Below, piece by piece: positions 15,826 through 24,455 of a DNA stretch of 44,069 bases; positions within the stretch are counted from its first letter, which is position 1; each line of letters begins with the position of its first letter. The notes below the pieces were generated by a model. That model saw only the letters and a program-made list of their open reading frames with translations, did no database searches and was not told the origin of the DNA. This DNA is from an uncultured Pelagibacteraceae bacterium. GTDB taxonomy: Bacteria > Pseudomonadota > Alphaproteobacteria > Pelagibacterales > Pelagibacteraceae. A program made the position numbers and the translations under genes. The stretch is from assembly GCA_902593845.1 (NCBI GenBank), contig CACJJV010000009.1, forward strand, positions 1 to 44,069, in the 5' to 3' direction.

Positions 15826-17046
15826 TTATTCTGTTTTTAATCTTAAAACTGGTTCTTCTTTTATTGGTAAATGAATTATTGCTGCAAAAACAGATAAAGC
15901 AATTGCTAAATACCACGCATAGTCATATGACCCATAAATATCATGAAATAAACCTCCAAGATATGCACCAAAAAAAGAACCAATTTGATGACTTAAAAAA
16001 ACTATTCCATATAACAAGCCCAAATATTTTGTTCCAAAAAGATGAGCAACTATTCCACTGGTAGCCGGTACTGTCGATAACCAGAGGAACCCAAAACTTG
16101 CTCCAAATATAAATGCTGCAATATTACTAGCTGGGGTAAATATAAAGAATATTATTGAAACTCCTCGCAAAAAGTAGATTGCACTTAAGATTATTTTTTT
16201 ACTCATTTTTGCAGAAAGATAGCCACTTAATAAAGAGCCAAAAATATTGAATAACCCAATTAGAGATAAAATAGCAGCAGCAGTCCAATCTTCAAGACCT
16301 CTATCTATTACATACTTAGGAACATGAGTTCCAACTAAAGTAATATGAAATCCACAAACAAAAAAACCAGATACGAGTAAAATATAACTTTTTGTTTTGA
16401 ATGCTTCATTGAGTGCTTCTGAAAATGATTGGTCTGATGTTTTTTCCACTCTTTCAGTTGCAGATGGAGATCTTACGAAGTAAGCAGCTACTAAACCGGC
16501 AATTAAAAGCATTCCGAAAACGAATAATGTATAATTCCATCCAAATTCATTTAGAGAGTAACTTGTGAAAATTGGTGACAAAAAGTAACCAAACGATCCA
16601 ACAGCAGTTACGAAACTCATTGCAATAGTTCTTGTAGATAAAGGAAAGTGTTTTCCAACAATAGACATTGGAATACTAATGGCTGTCCCCCCTAATCCTA
16701 TTCCAATTAACAACCCCATGTGTATTTGAAAAAATATTCCTGTATTAGGTCCTGTATATAAAAAGAATATTCCAGCAGCGTAAAAAATAAATGCTGAAAT
16801 AATTGCTATATGACCACCATACTTATCTGCAATAGCACCAAAAATAGGTCCAGTTAATCCCCACATTAACATCTGCATTCCTATCGCAAAACCAAATGCT
16901 GTATTGCTTATTTTGAGACTTTCATTGAAATCCATGAAAAACAAACCAAAGGTTTGTCGTACACCAAGAGAAATTAAAACAACAAAACAAGCCGCAAATA
17001 ATGTGATTAATGCTGTCCTGGATTGAAAAAATTTTTCTGTGCTCAT
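15826..17046 (-). CDS. MFS transporter, monocarboxylate/oxalate-formate-like
   Basis: A 406-residue major facilitator with about twelve hydrophobic segments. The loop 2-3 motif appears as GAIADKYGGHIA and the symmetric loop as SGYLSAKMSKKI. The opening VLISLGVRQTFGLFFMDF resembles the MCT/OxlT branch, which carries small organic acids. Its start overlaps the metC stop by four bases and one base separates it from pabB, so it is inside an operon of methionine and folate genes. The substrate is unknown. Confidence 0.85.
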   Translation of the reverse strand: MSTEKFFQSRTALITLFAACFVVLISLGVRQTFGLFFMDFNESLKISNTAFGFAIGMQMLMWGLTGPIFGAIADKYGGHIAIISAFIFYAAGIFFLYTGPNTGIFFQIHMGLLIGIGLGGTAISIPMSIVGKHFPLSTRTIAMSFVTAVGSFGYFLSPIFTSYSLNEFGWNYTLFVFGMLLIAGLVAAYFVRSPSATERVEKTSDQSFSEALNEAFKTKSYILLVSGFFVCGFHITLVGTHVPKYVIDRGLEDWTAAAILSLIGLFNIFGSLLSGYLSAKMSKKIILSAIYFLRGVSIIFFIFTPASNIAAFIFGASFGFLWLSTVPATSGIVAHLFGTKYLGLLYGIVFLSHQIGSFFGAYLGGLFHDIYGSYDYAWYLAIALSVFAAIIHLPIKEEPVLRLKTE

Positions 17047-18218
17047 TTCAAATGTCTTAATGCTTGTTTAATATCAGCAATTAAATCATTTGGATCCTCA
17101 AGTCCTATATGAAATCTGACTAAATGTTCATCCTTTGCTAAATTCATAAATCTTCTATTTCCTGTCTCCCTAAATTCTTGATGTAAAACCAAACTCTCAA
17201 AACCTCCCCAACTGTAACCATATCCGAATAATCTAAGCGAATTTACAAATTTTCTGACAGAATTGATATTATTTGATTTTATTTTAAGCCCCATTAATCC
17301 TGAGGCACCAGAGTAATACTTTTTCCACATTCTAAAATTTAAGGAATTTTTCTTAAATGGATATAAAAGTTTAATCTTTTTATTTTTTGACAAAAAAGCT
17401 GCAATCTTTTTTGCATTTTCTCTATGTCTATCTAATCTAACATCCAAAGTCCTTAAACCTCTAGTAATTAAATATGCATCATCAGGTCCCAATCTTAAAC
17501 CTGTTATTTTTTCAGCTGCTTTCACTTTTTGGAAAACTTTTTTATTAACTGCTAAGCTTCCACCCATAACATCAGAATGACCAGAGTAATATTTAGTAGC
17601 AGATACAATAGACATATCAAAACCAAGTTTTATTGGTTTAAGATAGTAAGGTGTACCCCAGGTATTATCTATTGCTGTTAAAATTTTGTATTTTTTTGCA
17701 ATTGAAACAATTTTTCCAAGATCTTGAAAATCAAAAGTATTGCTACCTGGATTTTCAACAAAAATTAATTTTGTTTTTTTTGTTATGCTTCTCTCTAAAG
17801 TTTTTAAATCATGTGGATTATAAAAAATTGTTTTAATATTAAATTCTTTTAAAAAATCTTGAGTTAAAACTCTCGTAGGACTGTAAACTGGGTCGGCAGC
17901 AATTATTTCATCACCAGGTCTAACAACGCTAAATATAGCTAAAAATACCGATCCAAAACCTGTAGGAGTGGTAAATACATGATAACTATCTTCGAGCTTA
18001 GTTAAAATCTTTTGTAAAATATAGGTTGTTGAAGTTCCTTGTCTTCCATAATCGTAATGACCACCAACTGGATTTTTTTGAGCCTTTTTTTGTGTCTTTC
18101 TTATATGCTTCATTGATTTAAATATTATCGTTGAAGCTCTAACTACTGGTGGATTTACTGACTGATTATGAAAATCTTTTGCAGTATGTTTTAAAAATGT
18201 CTTAAATGATTTTACCAT
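17043..18218 (-). CDS. metC: Cys/Met metabolism PLP enzyme, probable cystathionine beta-lyase
   Basis: A 391-residue PLP enzyme when started at the ATG at 18216-18218. The open frame extends 14 codons further to a GTG at 18258-18260, but homologs begin near the ATG-side segment. The PLP lysine is in SATKYYSGHSDVMGG (residue 209 from the ATG). Other family blocks are YDYGRQGTSTTY, VFTTPTGFGSVF and FGYGYSWGGFESL; the last matches cystathionine beta-lyase in particular. It would split cystathionine to homocysteine, pyruvate and ammonia. It heads the metC-MFS-pabB-pabA-pabC-HIT unit and is divergent from the basic-peptide gene. Confidence 0.85.
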   Translation of the reverse strand: MVKSFKTFLKHTAKDFHNQSVNPPVVRASTIIFKSMKHIRKTQKKAQKNPVGGHYDYGRQGTSTTYILQKILTKLEDSYHVFTTPTGFGSVFLAIFSVVRPGDEIIAADPVYSPTRVLTQDFLKEFNIKTIFYNPHDLKTLERSITKKTKLIFVENPGSNTFDFQDLGKIVSIAKKYKILTAIDNTWGTPYYLKPIKLGFDMSIVSATKYYSGHSDVMGGSLAVNKKVFQKVKAAEKITGLRLGPDDAYLITRGLRTLDVRLDRHRENAKKIAAFLSKNKKIKLLYPFKKNSLNFRMWKKYYSGASGLMGLKIKSNNINSVRKFVNSLRLFGYGYSWGGFESLVLHQEFRETGNRRFMNLAKDEHLVRFHIGLEDPNDLIADIKQALRHLK

Positions 18219-18293
18219 AAAAAAATTGATAACTTTAAAGGACAATGCTATATCCCTCACATAATTTCAATTAAATTATAACAGAAGGGAATA

Positions 18294-18377
18294 ATGGGAT
18301 ATCCGAAAAAACATAGAGGCCGAAGAAAAATGGGCTCAAAAAAAAGAAGAGCTAGAAAAAAAAATAAAAAGAAATAG
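18294..18377 (+). CDS. 27-residue highly basic peptide
   Basis: ATG at 18294 to TAG at 18375-18377 encodes 27 residues, of which 16 are Lys or Arg, with motif GRRKMGSKKRRARKKNKKK. An AGAAGGGA site at 18283-18290 is one of the better Shine-Dalgarno matches in the window. It lies in the metC/membrane-protein gap and ends six bases before the next plus-strand gene. Composition and pattern resemble very short ribosomal proteins and the AURKAIP1/COX24 (mS38-like) basic domain. A ribosome- or RNA-binding role is inference only. Confidence 0.65.
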   Translation: MGYPKKHRGRRKMGSKKRRARKKNKKK

Positions 18378-18383
18378 TCCTCA

Positions 18384-19094
18384 ATGAATTCAATTGAAAA
18401 GGCAAGATCCATTAGTATATGGATTTTTATAGTCCCTTTTGTTGCAGTAAATACCTGTCTTATACTAGTAACTCAATTTCATAGTTTATTCCCAGATCAG
18501 ACAAACATTTTACATAATACAATTCCTTATTTTGATGGTGGTGCTTCTATCAGTAGAACAGCTAGACCTTACCCCTCTTGGTTAGTATTTAAGCCCGCAA
18601 TGTTTTTGACATCTTATTTATTAATCAGATATTGGTTATTTAATAAAGACATCATTAAATATTTTGAAGTCGACCATAAAAATTTAAAAAGAATAGTTTT
18701 TTTTGGTATTGCCTCAGCAGTTGCTCTAACTGTGCATTCAATTTTTTTAGGTATCAAATTTGATAATGACTTATACAAACTTTTTAGAAGAGTAATAATG
18801 CTATCTTTTATAGTTTTTGAAATCGTTGCCCAAGCTTACTTGGTAGCAACTTTTTGGTCTTTCAAAGAGAAATTGAAAGATCATATAAACCCGATAGTGC
18901 TAAATCTTAAAATAATTTTAGTTTCAATATTAATTATAGTTGCAGTAATAAGTATACCTATTGTCAGTCTACCCGGTGATGATTTTTTTGGAATTCAATT
19001 AAAGTTTTTAAAACATGCATTGGAATGGGATTACTTTATCGGAGTAATCACTTTTTATTTATTAACATTTTTTATGTGGAAAAAACCAAATTAA
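18384..19094 (+). CDS. six-span membrane protein, possibly Frag1/DRAM/Sfk1-like
   Basis: A 236-residue integral membrane protein with about six hydrophobic segments (residues near 12-30, 68-84, 103-123, 136-156, 176-196, 215-233). The first loop contains [28 protein letters not shown], which resembles the PyIS..g..P...vF stretch of Frag1/DRAM/Sfk1 proteins, but I hold that weakly. It follows the 27-residue basic peptide by six bases and ends four bases inside the convergent mnmA gene. No function can be given. Confidence 0.75.
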   Translation: MNSIEKARSISIWIFIVPFVAVNTCLILVTQFHSLFPDQTNILHNTIPYFDGGASISRTARPYPSWLVFKPAMFLTSYLLIRYWLFNKDIIKYFEVDHKNLKRIVFFGIASAVALTVHSIFLGIKFDNDLYKLFRRVIMLSFIVFEIVAQAYLVATFWSFKEKLKDHINPIVLNLKIILVSILIIVAVISIPIVSLPGDDFFGIQLKFLKHALEWDYFIGVITFYLLTFFMWKKPN

Positions 19095-20209
19095 TTTTTG
19101 ATCCAACCGCCGCCTAAAACTTTATAACCAAATTTATCTTTATCATAAAAAACACAAGCTTGTCCTGGAGATATTCCATCTTCAAATTCTTCTAAATTAA
19201 CTTGGGCTGTACCATCATTATTAAAATTTACTTTTCCCTTAAGAAGATTGCCTGTTGATCTTACTTTAACAAAAATATTTTTTTTAAATTCATCTCGATT
19301 AACAAGTAAATTTAAATCATGAAGTTTAATATCTTTTTTTCCAAGTTTTTCTCTTGGGCCAACAAAAATCTCATTTTTTTCTGCATCTATCTTTAATACA
19401 TATAATGCATCTTTATCCGAAACTTTAATTCCTTTTCTTTGACCTATTGTAAAATTAATTATTCCGTCATGCACTCCAATCACTTTTCCATCTAAATTTT
19501 TTATATTTCCTTTTTTAAAAGAGTCTGGTCTAAATTTTTGAATTACCGAGGCATAGTCGCCATTAGGTACGAAACAAATATCTTGACTATCTGGCTTGTC
19601 CGCTACGTTAAGATTTAGTTTTTTTGCTATAGATCTTGTTTCATCTTTAAGCATGCCTCCTAATGGAAATCTTAAATAATTTAATTGTTCTCTAGATGTA
19701 TTAAATAAAAAATAACTTTGGTCTCTATTTTTATCGATAGCTCGATACATATTAGTTTGATTGTCAACAGTAACACTTTTTACATAATGACCAGTAATTA
19801 ATGCATCTGCCTTAAGGTCTTTCGCAACTTCAAATAAATCTTTGAATTTTACAGTTTGATTACATTGCACACAAGGAATAGGAGTTTCGCCTTTTAAATA
19901 GCTATCAACAAAGTTATCAATTACTCCTTGTTTGAACTTGTTTTGGTAATAGAGAATTTTGTGCTCAATATCTAATTTTTGGGCGACTCTTTTTGCATCC
20001 ATTATGTCCTGACCTGAGCAGCATTGTTTTGATGCAGCAACCTCTTTACCATCATCATAAAGTTTTAAAGTTATACCAATAACTTTATATCCATCTTTTT
20101 TCATCATTCCAGCAACTGTAGATGAATCCACTCCACCTGACATTGCAACAACAACCGTTGTTTCTGATGGATTTTTTTTTAAACCAATAGAGTTTAAATT
20201 ATTATTCAT
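19091..20209 (-). CDS. mnmA: tRNA-specific 2-thiouridylase MnmA
   Basis: A 372-residue enzyme that adds sulfur to uridine-34 of Lys, Glu and Gln tRNAs. The ATP PP-loop is SGGVDSS at 24-30. The catalytic cysteines sit in [11 protein letters not shown] (near 112-115) and SQDICFVP (near 212). The C-terminal [15 protein letters not shown] and SPGQACVFY are MnmA hallmarks. Length is normal. It is divergent from the DUF3553-cysQ unit, with 41 bases between starts. Confidence 0.95.
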   Translation of the reverse strand: MNNNLNSIGLKKNPSETTVVVAMSGGVDSSTVAGMMKKDGYKVIGITLKLYDDGKEVAASKQCCSGQDIMDAKRVAQKLDIEHKILYYQNKFKQGVIDNFVDSYLKGETPIPCVQCNQTVKFKDLFEVAKDLKADALITGHYVKSVTVDNQTNMYRAIDKNRDQSYFLFNTSREQLNYLRFPLGGMLKDETRSIAKKLNLNVADKPDSQDICFVPNGDYASVIQKFRPDSFKKGNIKNLDGKVIGVHDGIINFTIGQRKGIKVSDKDALYVLKIDAEKNEIFVGPREKLGKKDIKLHDLNLLVNRDEFKKNIFVKVRSTGNLLKGKVNFNNDGTAQVNLEEFEDGISPGQACVFYDKDKFGYKVLGGGWIKN

Positions 20210-20250
20210 TTGATGGTATTTATACTTATTTCTAATATAAGTTAAATTAA

Positions 20251-20427
20251 ATGATTTTTGATTTTGAACCAGGCGACAAAGTTTTCAATCCAGCAAATAA
20301 AGATTGGGGAATAGGACAAGTTCAATCAATAATCAAAGGTAAAATTACTGTTAATTTTCAAAATGTTGGTAAAAAAGTAATAAACTCTGAAAATATAGAA
20401 TTAAAAAAAATAAATGACTCAAAGTGA
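20251..20427 (+). CDS. DUF3553 small protein
   Basis: ATG at 20251 to TGA at 20425-20427, 58 residues. The core [19 protein letters not shown], then [16 protein letters not shown], is the DUF3553 pattern. This is a compact beta-rich domain common in alphaproteobacteria and resembling a CarD/Tudor-like strand arrangement. Its last 14 bases overlap the cysQ start, so translation is probably coupled. Function is unknown. Confidence 0.82.
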   Translation: MIFDFEPGDKVFNPANKDWGIGQVQSIIKGKITVNFQNVGKKVINSENIELKKINDSK

Positions 20428-21187
20428 TATTAAAAAAATTGTTGAGAGTCTAATTCAAACTTTTTTAGATGCAGGAAAAATTTCTATAGATCTTAGAAAA
20501 AAAGGTCTTACTAAAGAAATAAAATCCGATAATACACCTGTAAGTAATGGAGACTTAGAAGTTAACAAAATTTTGAGTAAAAAAATATTAAGCTTAACGC
20601 CAAATATCCCAATAGTATCTGAGGAAACATCAGAAAATAAATCAAAAAATAACCTGGAAAATTTTTGGTTAATCGATCCAATCGATGGAACTTATGATTA
20701 CATTAATGATCTGGATGAATTTACAATTAATGCAGGATTAATAATTCAAAAAAAACCTGTTGCTGGATTAATTTATGCCCCAGCAAAAAATAGAATGTTT
20801 TATTCTTATGGAGATGATTTTTCTTTTGAATTAATTAATGGAGACCCAATTAAATTAGATAACTCAAAAAATTTTGATAAAAACGAGATTAAATTTGTAT
20901 CCTACTCTAACAAAATCAAACCAGAAATAAATGAAATATACAAAAAACTTAATGTTAAAAAATATGTAAGAATGAAAAGTTCTTTAAAATTTTGTGTTAT
21001 TGCAGCTGGAGAGTATGATGGTTATGTTGCAGAACCAAGGGCATCAGAATGGGATATAGCTGCTGGCCATGCAATTTTGAAACACTCTGGTGGAAGTGTA
21101 ACTGATTTCAATGGACAAGAAATTTTTTATGGAAAAAAAGATTTTAAAAATCCAAGTTTAATTTTAAAAAGTAAAAATATTCAATAA
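20414..21187 (+). CDS. cysQ: inositol-phosphatase-family nucleotidase, CysQ-like
   Basis: A 257-residue Mg/Li-sensitive phosphatase family member. Metal ligands are visible at Glu70 (SEET), Asp88 and Asp91 in DPIDGT, and the C-terminal EWDIAAGHAIL. GSVTDFNGQEI follows, as in CysQ. CysQ removes the 3'-phosphate of PAP and PAPS, recycling a sulfur-assimilation by-product, which suits the sulfur theme here. Inositol monophosphatase is the alternative. It overlaps DUF3553 upstream (14 bases), and its TAA shares one base with the next ATG. Confidence 0.85.
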   Translation: MTQSDIKKIVESLIQTFLDAGKISIDLRKKGLTKEIKSDNTPVSNGDLEVNKILSKKILSLTPNIPIVSEETSENKSKNNLENFWLIDPIDGTYDYINDLDEFTINAGLIIQKKPVAGLIYAPAKNRMFYSYGDDFSFELINGDPIKLDNSKNFDKNEIKFVSYSNKIKPEINEIYKKLNVKKYVRMKSSLKFCVIAAGEYDGYVAEPRASEWDIAAGHAILKHSGGSVTDFNGQEIFYGKKDFKNPSLILKSKNIQ

Positions 21188-21330
21188 TGGATGAACAGCT
21201 AAGAATTATTTTGATTATAGTTATTTCAGTTTCAATTTTTGGTTTACTCGTTTTTGTCTTTGTAAAAAATTATATAAAAAATAAAATTGATTTTTTAGTA
21301 AAAGAAAATAAAAAAAATAAGTTAAAGTAG
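21187..21330 (+). CDS. 47-residue membrane peptide downstream of cysQ
   Basis: ATG at 21187-21189 shares its A with the cysQ stop (TAATG), and TAG is at 21328-21330. The 47 residues form one span (RIILIIVISVSIFGLLVFVFV) and a Lys/Asn-rich cytoplasmic tail. The TAATG junction supports real coupled translation. It overlaps the end of convergent recX by nine bases. No family recognised. Confidence 0.55.
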   Translation: MDEQLRIILIIVISVSIFGLLVFVFVKNYIKNKIDFLVKENKKNKLK

Positions 21331-21885
21331 TTTTACTATTTTTATAAAATCATCTTTTGCAATTTCCATTACTTTTTTTGAGGTTTCAAAATCAAAGCCG
21401 TTTCTTGCTAATAGGGATATATCTTTTTTATAAAATAAAGATCTGTTATCTTCTATTCTTGCAGGACCAATTCTTTTTTTTTTACATAATTTAATTGCAG
21501 AAAAAAAATCTTGGTCTGAATTATCCTCGTGAATTTTATTTACAGTTTCTTTAATATATTCACTATTAATACCTTTACCTATTAAGTAATTTCTAATTTT
21601 ATTGATTGAGTTACCTCTTTGAATCATACTTTTAGCTTTGCTCTCTGAATAAAATTTATCGTTAATAAACTTATTTTTTTCTAAGTCTGAAAGAACAATA
21701 TCAATCAAATTAGTAACATCTTGTTTTTTTACATTTGGCACTGAAGTTTTTAAGTATTTTTTTAGTAAGTAAGTTTTAAGCTGTTGTTTTGATGGAGCAT
21801 ATTTTTCCACATAAGAAAATGCAAAATTTCTCATCTCCTCGACAGTTACTTTTAGAGTTTTTTTTTTATTTCTTATAGGAATCAT
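21322..21885 (-). CDS. recX: RecX-family regulator
   Basis: A 187-residue helical protein with the RecX repeats: FAFSYVEKYAPSKQQLKTYLLKKYL, KFINDKFYSESKAKSMIQRGNSINKIRNYLIGKGIN and FYKKDISLLARNGFDFETSKKVM. RecX binds RecA filaments and limits recombination. recA is not next to it here. It is divergent from the ABA4-like gene by 28 bases and convergent with the 47-residue peptide. Confidence 0.85.
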   Translation of the reverse strand: MIPIRNKKKTLKVTVEEMRNFAFSYVEKYAPSKQQLKTYLLKKYLKTSVPNVKKQDVTNLIDIVLSDLEKNKFINDKFYSESKAKSMIQRGNSINKIRNYLIGKGINSEYIKETVNKIHEDNSDQDFFSAIKLCKKKRIGPARIEDNRSLFYKKDISLLARNGFDFETSKKVMEIAKDDFIKIVKLL

Positions 21886-21913
21886 AGAAAGATTTAATAT
21901 AATATATTTTAAA

Positions 21914-22387
21914 ATGATCGAACAAATTTATACCTATTTTACAATAGATATGCTCTATTATTGGGTTAATTTAGGTGTTCTTCCATTTTGGTTGATTTTA
22001 ATTTTTTTTCCAACTTCCAGCCTCTGTAGGTATTTCGTAACTTCAATATTTCCATTCATTATTTTGAGTGGCGCATATATTTTTTTATTGTACAAATCTT
22101 ATTTAAGTTCATACGATTTTGACAGTAATTTTAGCCTTTATTTAGGGATTGATAACATAAAAGAATTATTTTCTAACAAAAATTTTCTTATGATGTTTTG
22201 GATACATTTTATATCTATTAATTTATTCACTGGAGGTTGGATTGTAAAAGACTCACAAAAATTTATGATAAGTAAATTTTTATTATCGATACCGCTTATC
22301 ATTTTATATTTAATTGGACCCCTCGGTTTATTAATTTATTGGTTAATTAGAATTTTTTACGCAAAAAATATAAGTTTATATGACTAA
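21914..22387 (+). CDS. ABA4-like (DUF4281) membrane protein
   Basis: A 157-residue membrane protein with four hydrophobic segments. The block MMFWIHFISINLFTGGWIVKDSQK matches the W-x-H...DLFxGxWixxD pattern of ABA4-like proteins, and PLGLLIYWLIR near the end is also typical. In plants ABA4 takes part in neoxanthin formation; bacterial homologs are uncharacterised. It overlaps the next gene by eight bases. Confidence 0.82.
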   Translation: MIEQIYTYFTIDMLYYWVNLGVLPFWLILIFFPTSSLCRYFVTSIFPFIILSGAYIFLLYKSYLSSYDFDSNFSLYLGIDNIKELFSNKNFLMMFWIHFISINLFTGGWIVKDSQKFMISKFLLSIPLIILYLIGPLGLLIYWLIRIFYAKNISLYD

Positions 22388-22958
22388 AAAAATCGATTTT
22401 TACTTTGATTTCATTAGTCCTTATTCATTTTTAGCTCATAAGAAAATTATCAGTTCTAATAATAGGAATAAATTTAATTATAAAGCAATTCTACTTGGTG
22501 GACTTCATAATTTAGGAGGAATTACTGCCCCTGCATTTAATGAGAGAAAAATGAAAAATATGAAAAATGATTGCAATTTAATTGCTAAGAAAAGTAAAAT
22601 TGACTTTGTGTGGAATGATAAATTTCCAATTAATTCATTATATCTAATGAGAGGCTATCTTTTTGTTAATAGTGATAAAAAAGATAAATATTTTGATCTA
22701 TGTTTTGATGCTTATTGGAAAAATAATAAGGATATTTCAAAAGAAGAAAATATAAAAAATATACTATCAAAATGTGAGATAAGGCCTAATGATTTTAAAA
22801 AAGGCATTGAAGATCAAAAAATTAAAAATGAATTAAAAGATTTAACAAACATTGCTTTTCAAAATGATGTCTTCGGTGCTCCAACTTTTGTTGTGAATAA
22901 TAATTTATTTTGGGGACAGGATAGACTTGAATATGCTTTAGATGAATTGAATAATTAA
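22380..22958 (+). CDS. DsbA-family, 2-hydroxychromene-2-carboxylate isomerase-like
   Basis: A 192-residue thioredoxin-fold protein of the GST-kappa/HCCA-isomerase group. It opens KIDFYFDFISPYSFLAHKKI, with Ser in place of the redox Cys pair, and ends DVFGAPTFVVNNNLFWGQDRLEYALDEL, both diagnostic. Named members isomerise 2-hydroxychromene-2-carboxylate in naphthalene breakdown, but no aromatic pathway is present, so the real substrate is unknown. It overlaps the ABA4-like gene by eight bases and ends four bases inside the convergent rhodanese gene. Confidence 0.85.
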   Translation: MTKKIDFYFDFISPYSFLAHKKIISSNNRNKFNYKAILLGGLHNLGGITAPAFNERKMKNMKNDCNLIAKKSKIDFVWNDKFPINSLYLMRGYLFVNSDKKDKYFDLCFDAYWKNNKDISKEENIKNILSKCEIRPNDFKKGIEDQKIKNELKDLTNIAFQNDVFGAPTFVVNNNLFWGQDRLEYALDELNN

Positions 22959-23338
22959 GTAATTTTAAATTTACTTTGTTTCAATGCCCCAAAACCCCCA
23001 TCAATATGCGAGACCTTATTAAATCCCATATCTTTTAAAGATTTTGCTGCAAGAGCTGATCTCATTCCACCTGCGCAAAATAAAACCATTTCTTTATTTA
23101 AATCAAGTTTACCTTGCTTAAAATATGAGCTCTCTGGATCAAGCCAAAATTCTAACATTCCTCTTGGAATATGATTTGAATTTTCTATTCTTCCCTCTCT
23201 TTCTAACTCTCTTACATCTCTAATATCAATCAGGTTACATTCATTTTTATTAAATTTTTCAAAAGCTTCTTCAGTAGATATAGTTTTAATCTCTTTTAAA
23301 GCTTCTGTCACAAGAGTTTGGGATGATTTAATTGTCAT
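22955..23338 (-). CDS. single-domain rhodanese
   Basis: A 127-residue rhodanese-fold protein. The catalytic Cys88 lies in the loop CAGGMRS, with the CDC25-like NLIDIRDVRE strand before it and HIDGGFGALK after. Rhodaneses move sulfane sulfur from thiosulfate or persulfides to an acceptor. No signal peptide is seen, so it is cytoplasmic. It is divergent from the glycosyltransferase-like gene by 35 bases. Confidence 0.9.
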   Translation of the reverse strand: MTIKSSQTLVTEALKEIKTISTEEAFEKFNKNECNLIDIRDVRELEREGRIENSNHIPRGMLEFWLDPESSYFKQGKLDLNKEMVLFCAGGMRSALAAKSLKDMGFNKVSHIDGGFGALKQSKFKIT

Positions 23339-23373
23339 TATATTGTAAATATTTATATCATAAATAAAAACAT

Positions 23374-24342
23374 ATGAAAAAGTTTTTCATTAAAATTTGT
23401 AAATTTTTTGGCTTTGAAATTATAGATCAGAGTGAATTTACTTCTCCTACATTAAATAAAGAGTTGAATGAGGATCTTTCAATTTTAAATAAAAAATCAA
23501 TAGTCCTTCCGTTAGGAGAAGTAAAAATTACAAGAAAAGTTAAATCAATACTTATAGTTATTAGAGTTAATACAGAAATTGAAGTTTGGGATCAAAATAA
23601 AAGAAGATTATTCGAAAAACCAAAAATCGAATATTCAATTCGATCAATAAAGTCATTAATAAACTCTATTAATTATTGTCAAAGCAAATACTTGGATTTA
23701 AAAATTAAAACAATAATTCTAGATGACTCTTCAAAAATTGAAAATTTAGATAAAATCAAAGAAATAATAAAAGATGTAAATGGAGAAATTATTTCTCTGG
23801 ACACAAAAAAATTTGAAGCCAAGATTAAAAAACAAAAAACACAACAAACTTTCTCTAATTTAGCAAGTTTATTTCAGTGTTTTGAGATTGGAAAAGAGAT
23901 TGGGGAAGATCTAATTTTTTTTATTGAAGATGATTATCTTCATTTTGAAACCATGTTGGAAGAGATGATTGCTACATATGAAAGAGTGTCGTCTCAAGTA
24001 GGTAAAGATATTTTTATGTGCCCCGCAGATTATCCATATCTATATATGAATAATGAAAAAACAAATATTCTAATAGGAAATAAAAGGCACTGGAGAACAA
24101 TTGCTAAGACTTTATGTACCTTTTTGACAAGCAAAAAATTATTGGACTTATATTGGGAAAATTTTACAAAAAATTGTGAAGATCGCCATGACCCTTTTGA
24201 AAAATATATTAATGAGATCTATAAAAATGAGTTTTGTATATCTCCTTTAAAAAGTTTATCTGTTCATTTGACAAATGTTAATTCAAGTTATGGTTTGTCA
24301 CCTTTTATTGATTACAAAAATTTGTGGGATCAAAATAAATAA
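23374..24342 (+). CDS. glycosyltransferase-like protein (GT-A type, tentative)
   Basis: A 322-residue soluble protein. The middle has a Rossmann-like strand-helix pattern (LKIKTIILDDSSKIENLDKIKEI), followed by DLIFFIEDDYLHFETMLEEMIATYE. EDDY resembles the acidic metal motif of GT-A enzymes. The block HWRTIAKTLCTFLTSKKLLDLYWENF is also consistent with family 2-like proteins. No transmembrane segment. It is followed at once by a GC-rich hairpin. The sugar and acceptor are unknown, and no other glycan genes flank it. Confidence 0.6.
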   Translation: MKKFFIKICKFFGFEIIDQSEFTSPTLNKELNEDLSILNKKSIVLPLGEVKITRKVKSILIVIRVNTEIEVWDQNKRRLFEKPKIEYSIRSIKSLINSINYCQSKYLDLKIKTIILDDSSKIENLDKIKEIIKDVNGEIISLDTKKFEAKIKKQKTQQTFSNLASLFQCFEIGKEIGEDLIFFIEDDYLHFETMLEEMIATYERVSSQVGKDIFMCPADYPYLYMNNEKTNILIGNKRHWRTIAKTLCTFLTSKKLLDLYWENFTKNCEDRHDPFEKYINEIYKNEFCISPLKSLSVHLTNVNSSYGLSPFIDYKNLWDQNK

Positions 24343-24365
24343 GCCCCTTGAGGGAGGGGCTTATT
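24338..24365 (+). terminator. hairpin after the glycosyltransferase-like gene
   Basis: A perfect 10-base stem, AATAAGCCCC with GGGGCTTATT, closes an 8-base loop. It begins inside the last codons of the plus-strand gene. A good U-run is missing on the plus strand; it may act in both directions for the convergent pair. Confidence 0.7.
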
Positions 24366-24391
24366 ACTTAACTAACTAAGAGAGAGTTTGA

Positions 24392-24440
24392 GGATCCTTC
24401 TATGAGTATTCGCTGAGAATATACAGAGAGCGAAGGATCC
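24392..24440 (-). terminator. nested hairpin downstream of amt
   Basis: GGATCCTTC at 24392-24400 pairs with GAAGGATCC at 24432-24440, and inside it TATTC at 24407-24411 pairs with GAATA at 24417-24421. It lies 15 bases after the amt stop. A palindrome GTTGTTAACAAC at 24445-24456 abuts the stop. No clear U-run follows, so it may be a stability element for the amt mRNA rather than a simple terminator. Confidence 0.5.
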
Positions 24441-24455
24441 CCATGTTGTTAACAA

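Noticed and set aside
18219..18260. longer metC start at GTG 18258-18260
   Set aside because: The extra 14 residues are not typical of the family; the internal ATG gives the usual length.
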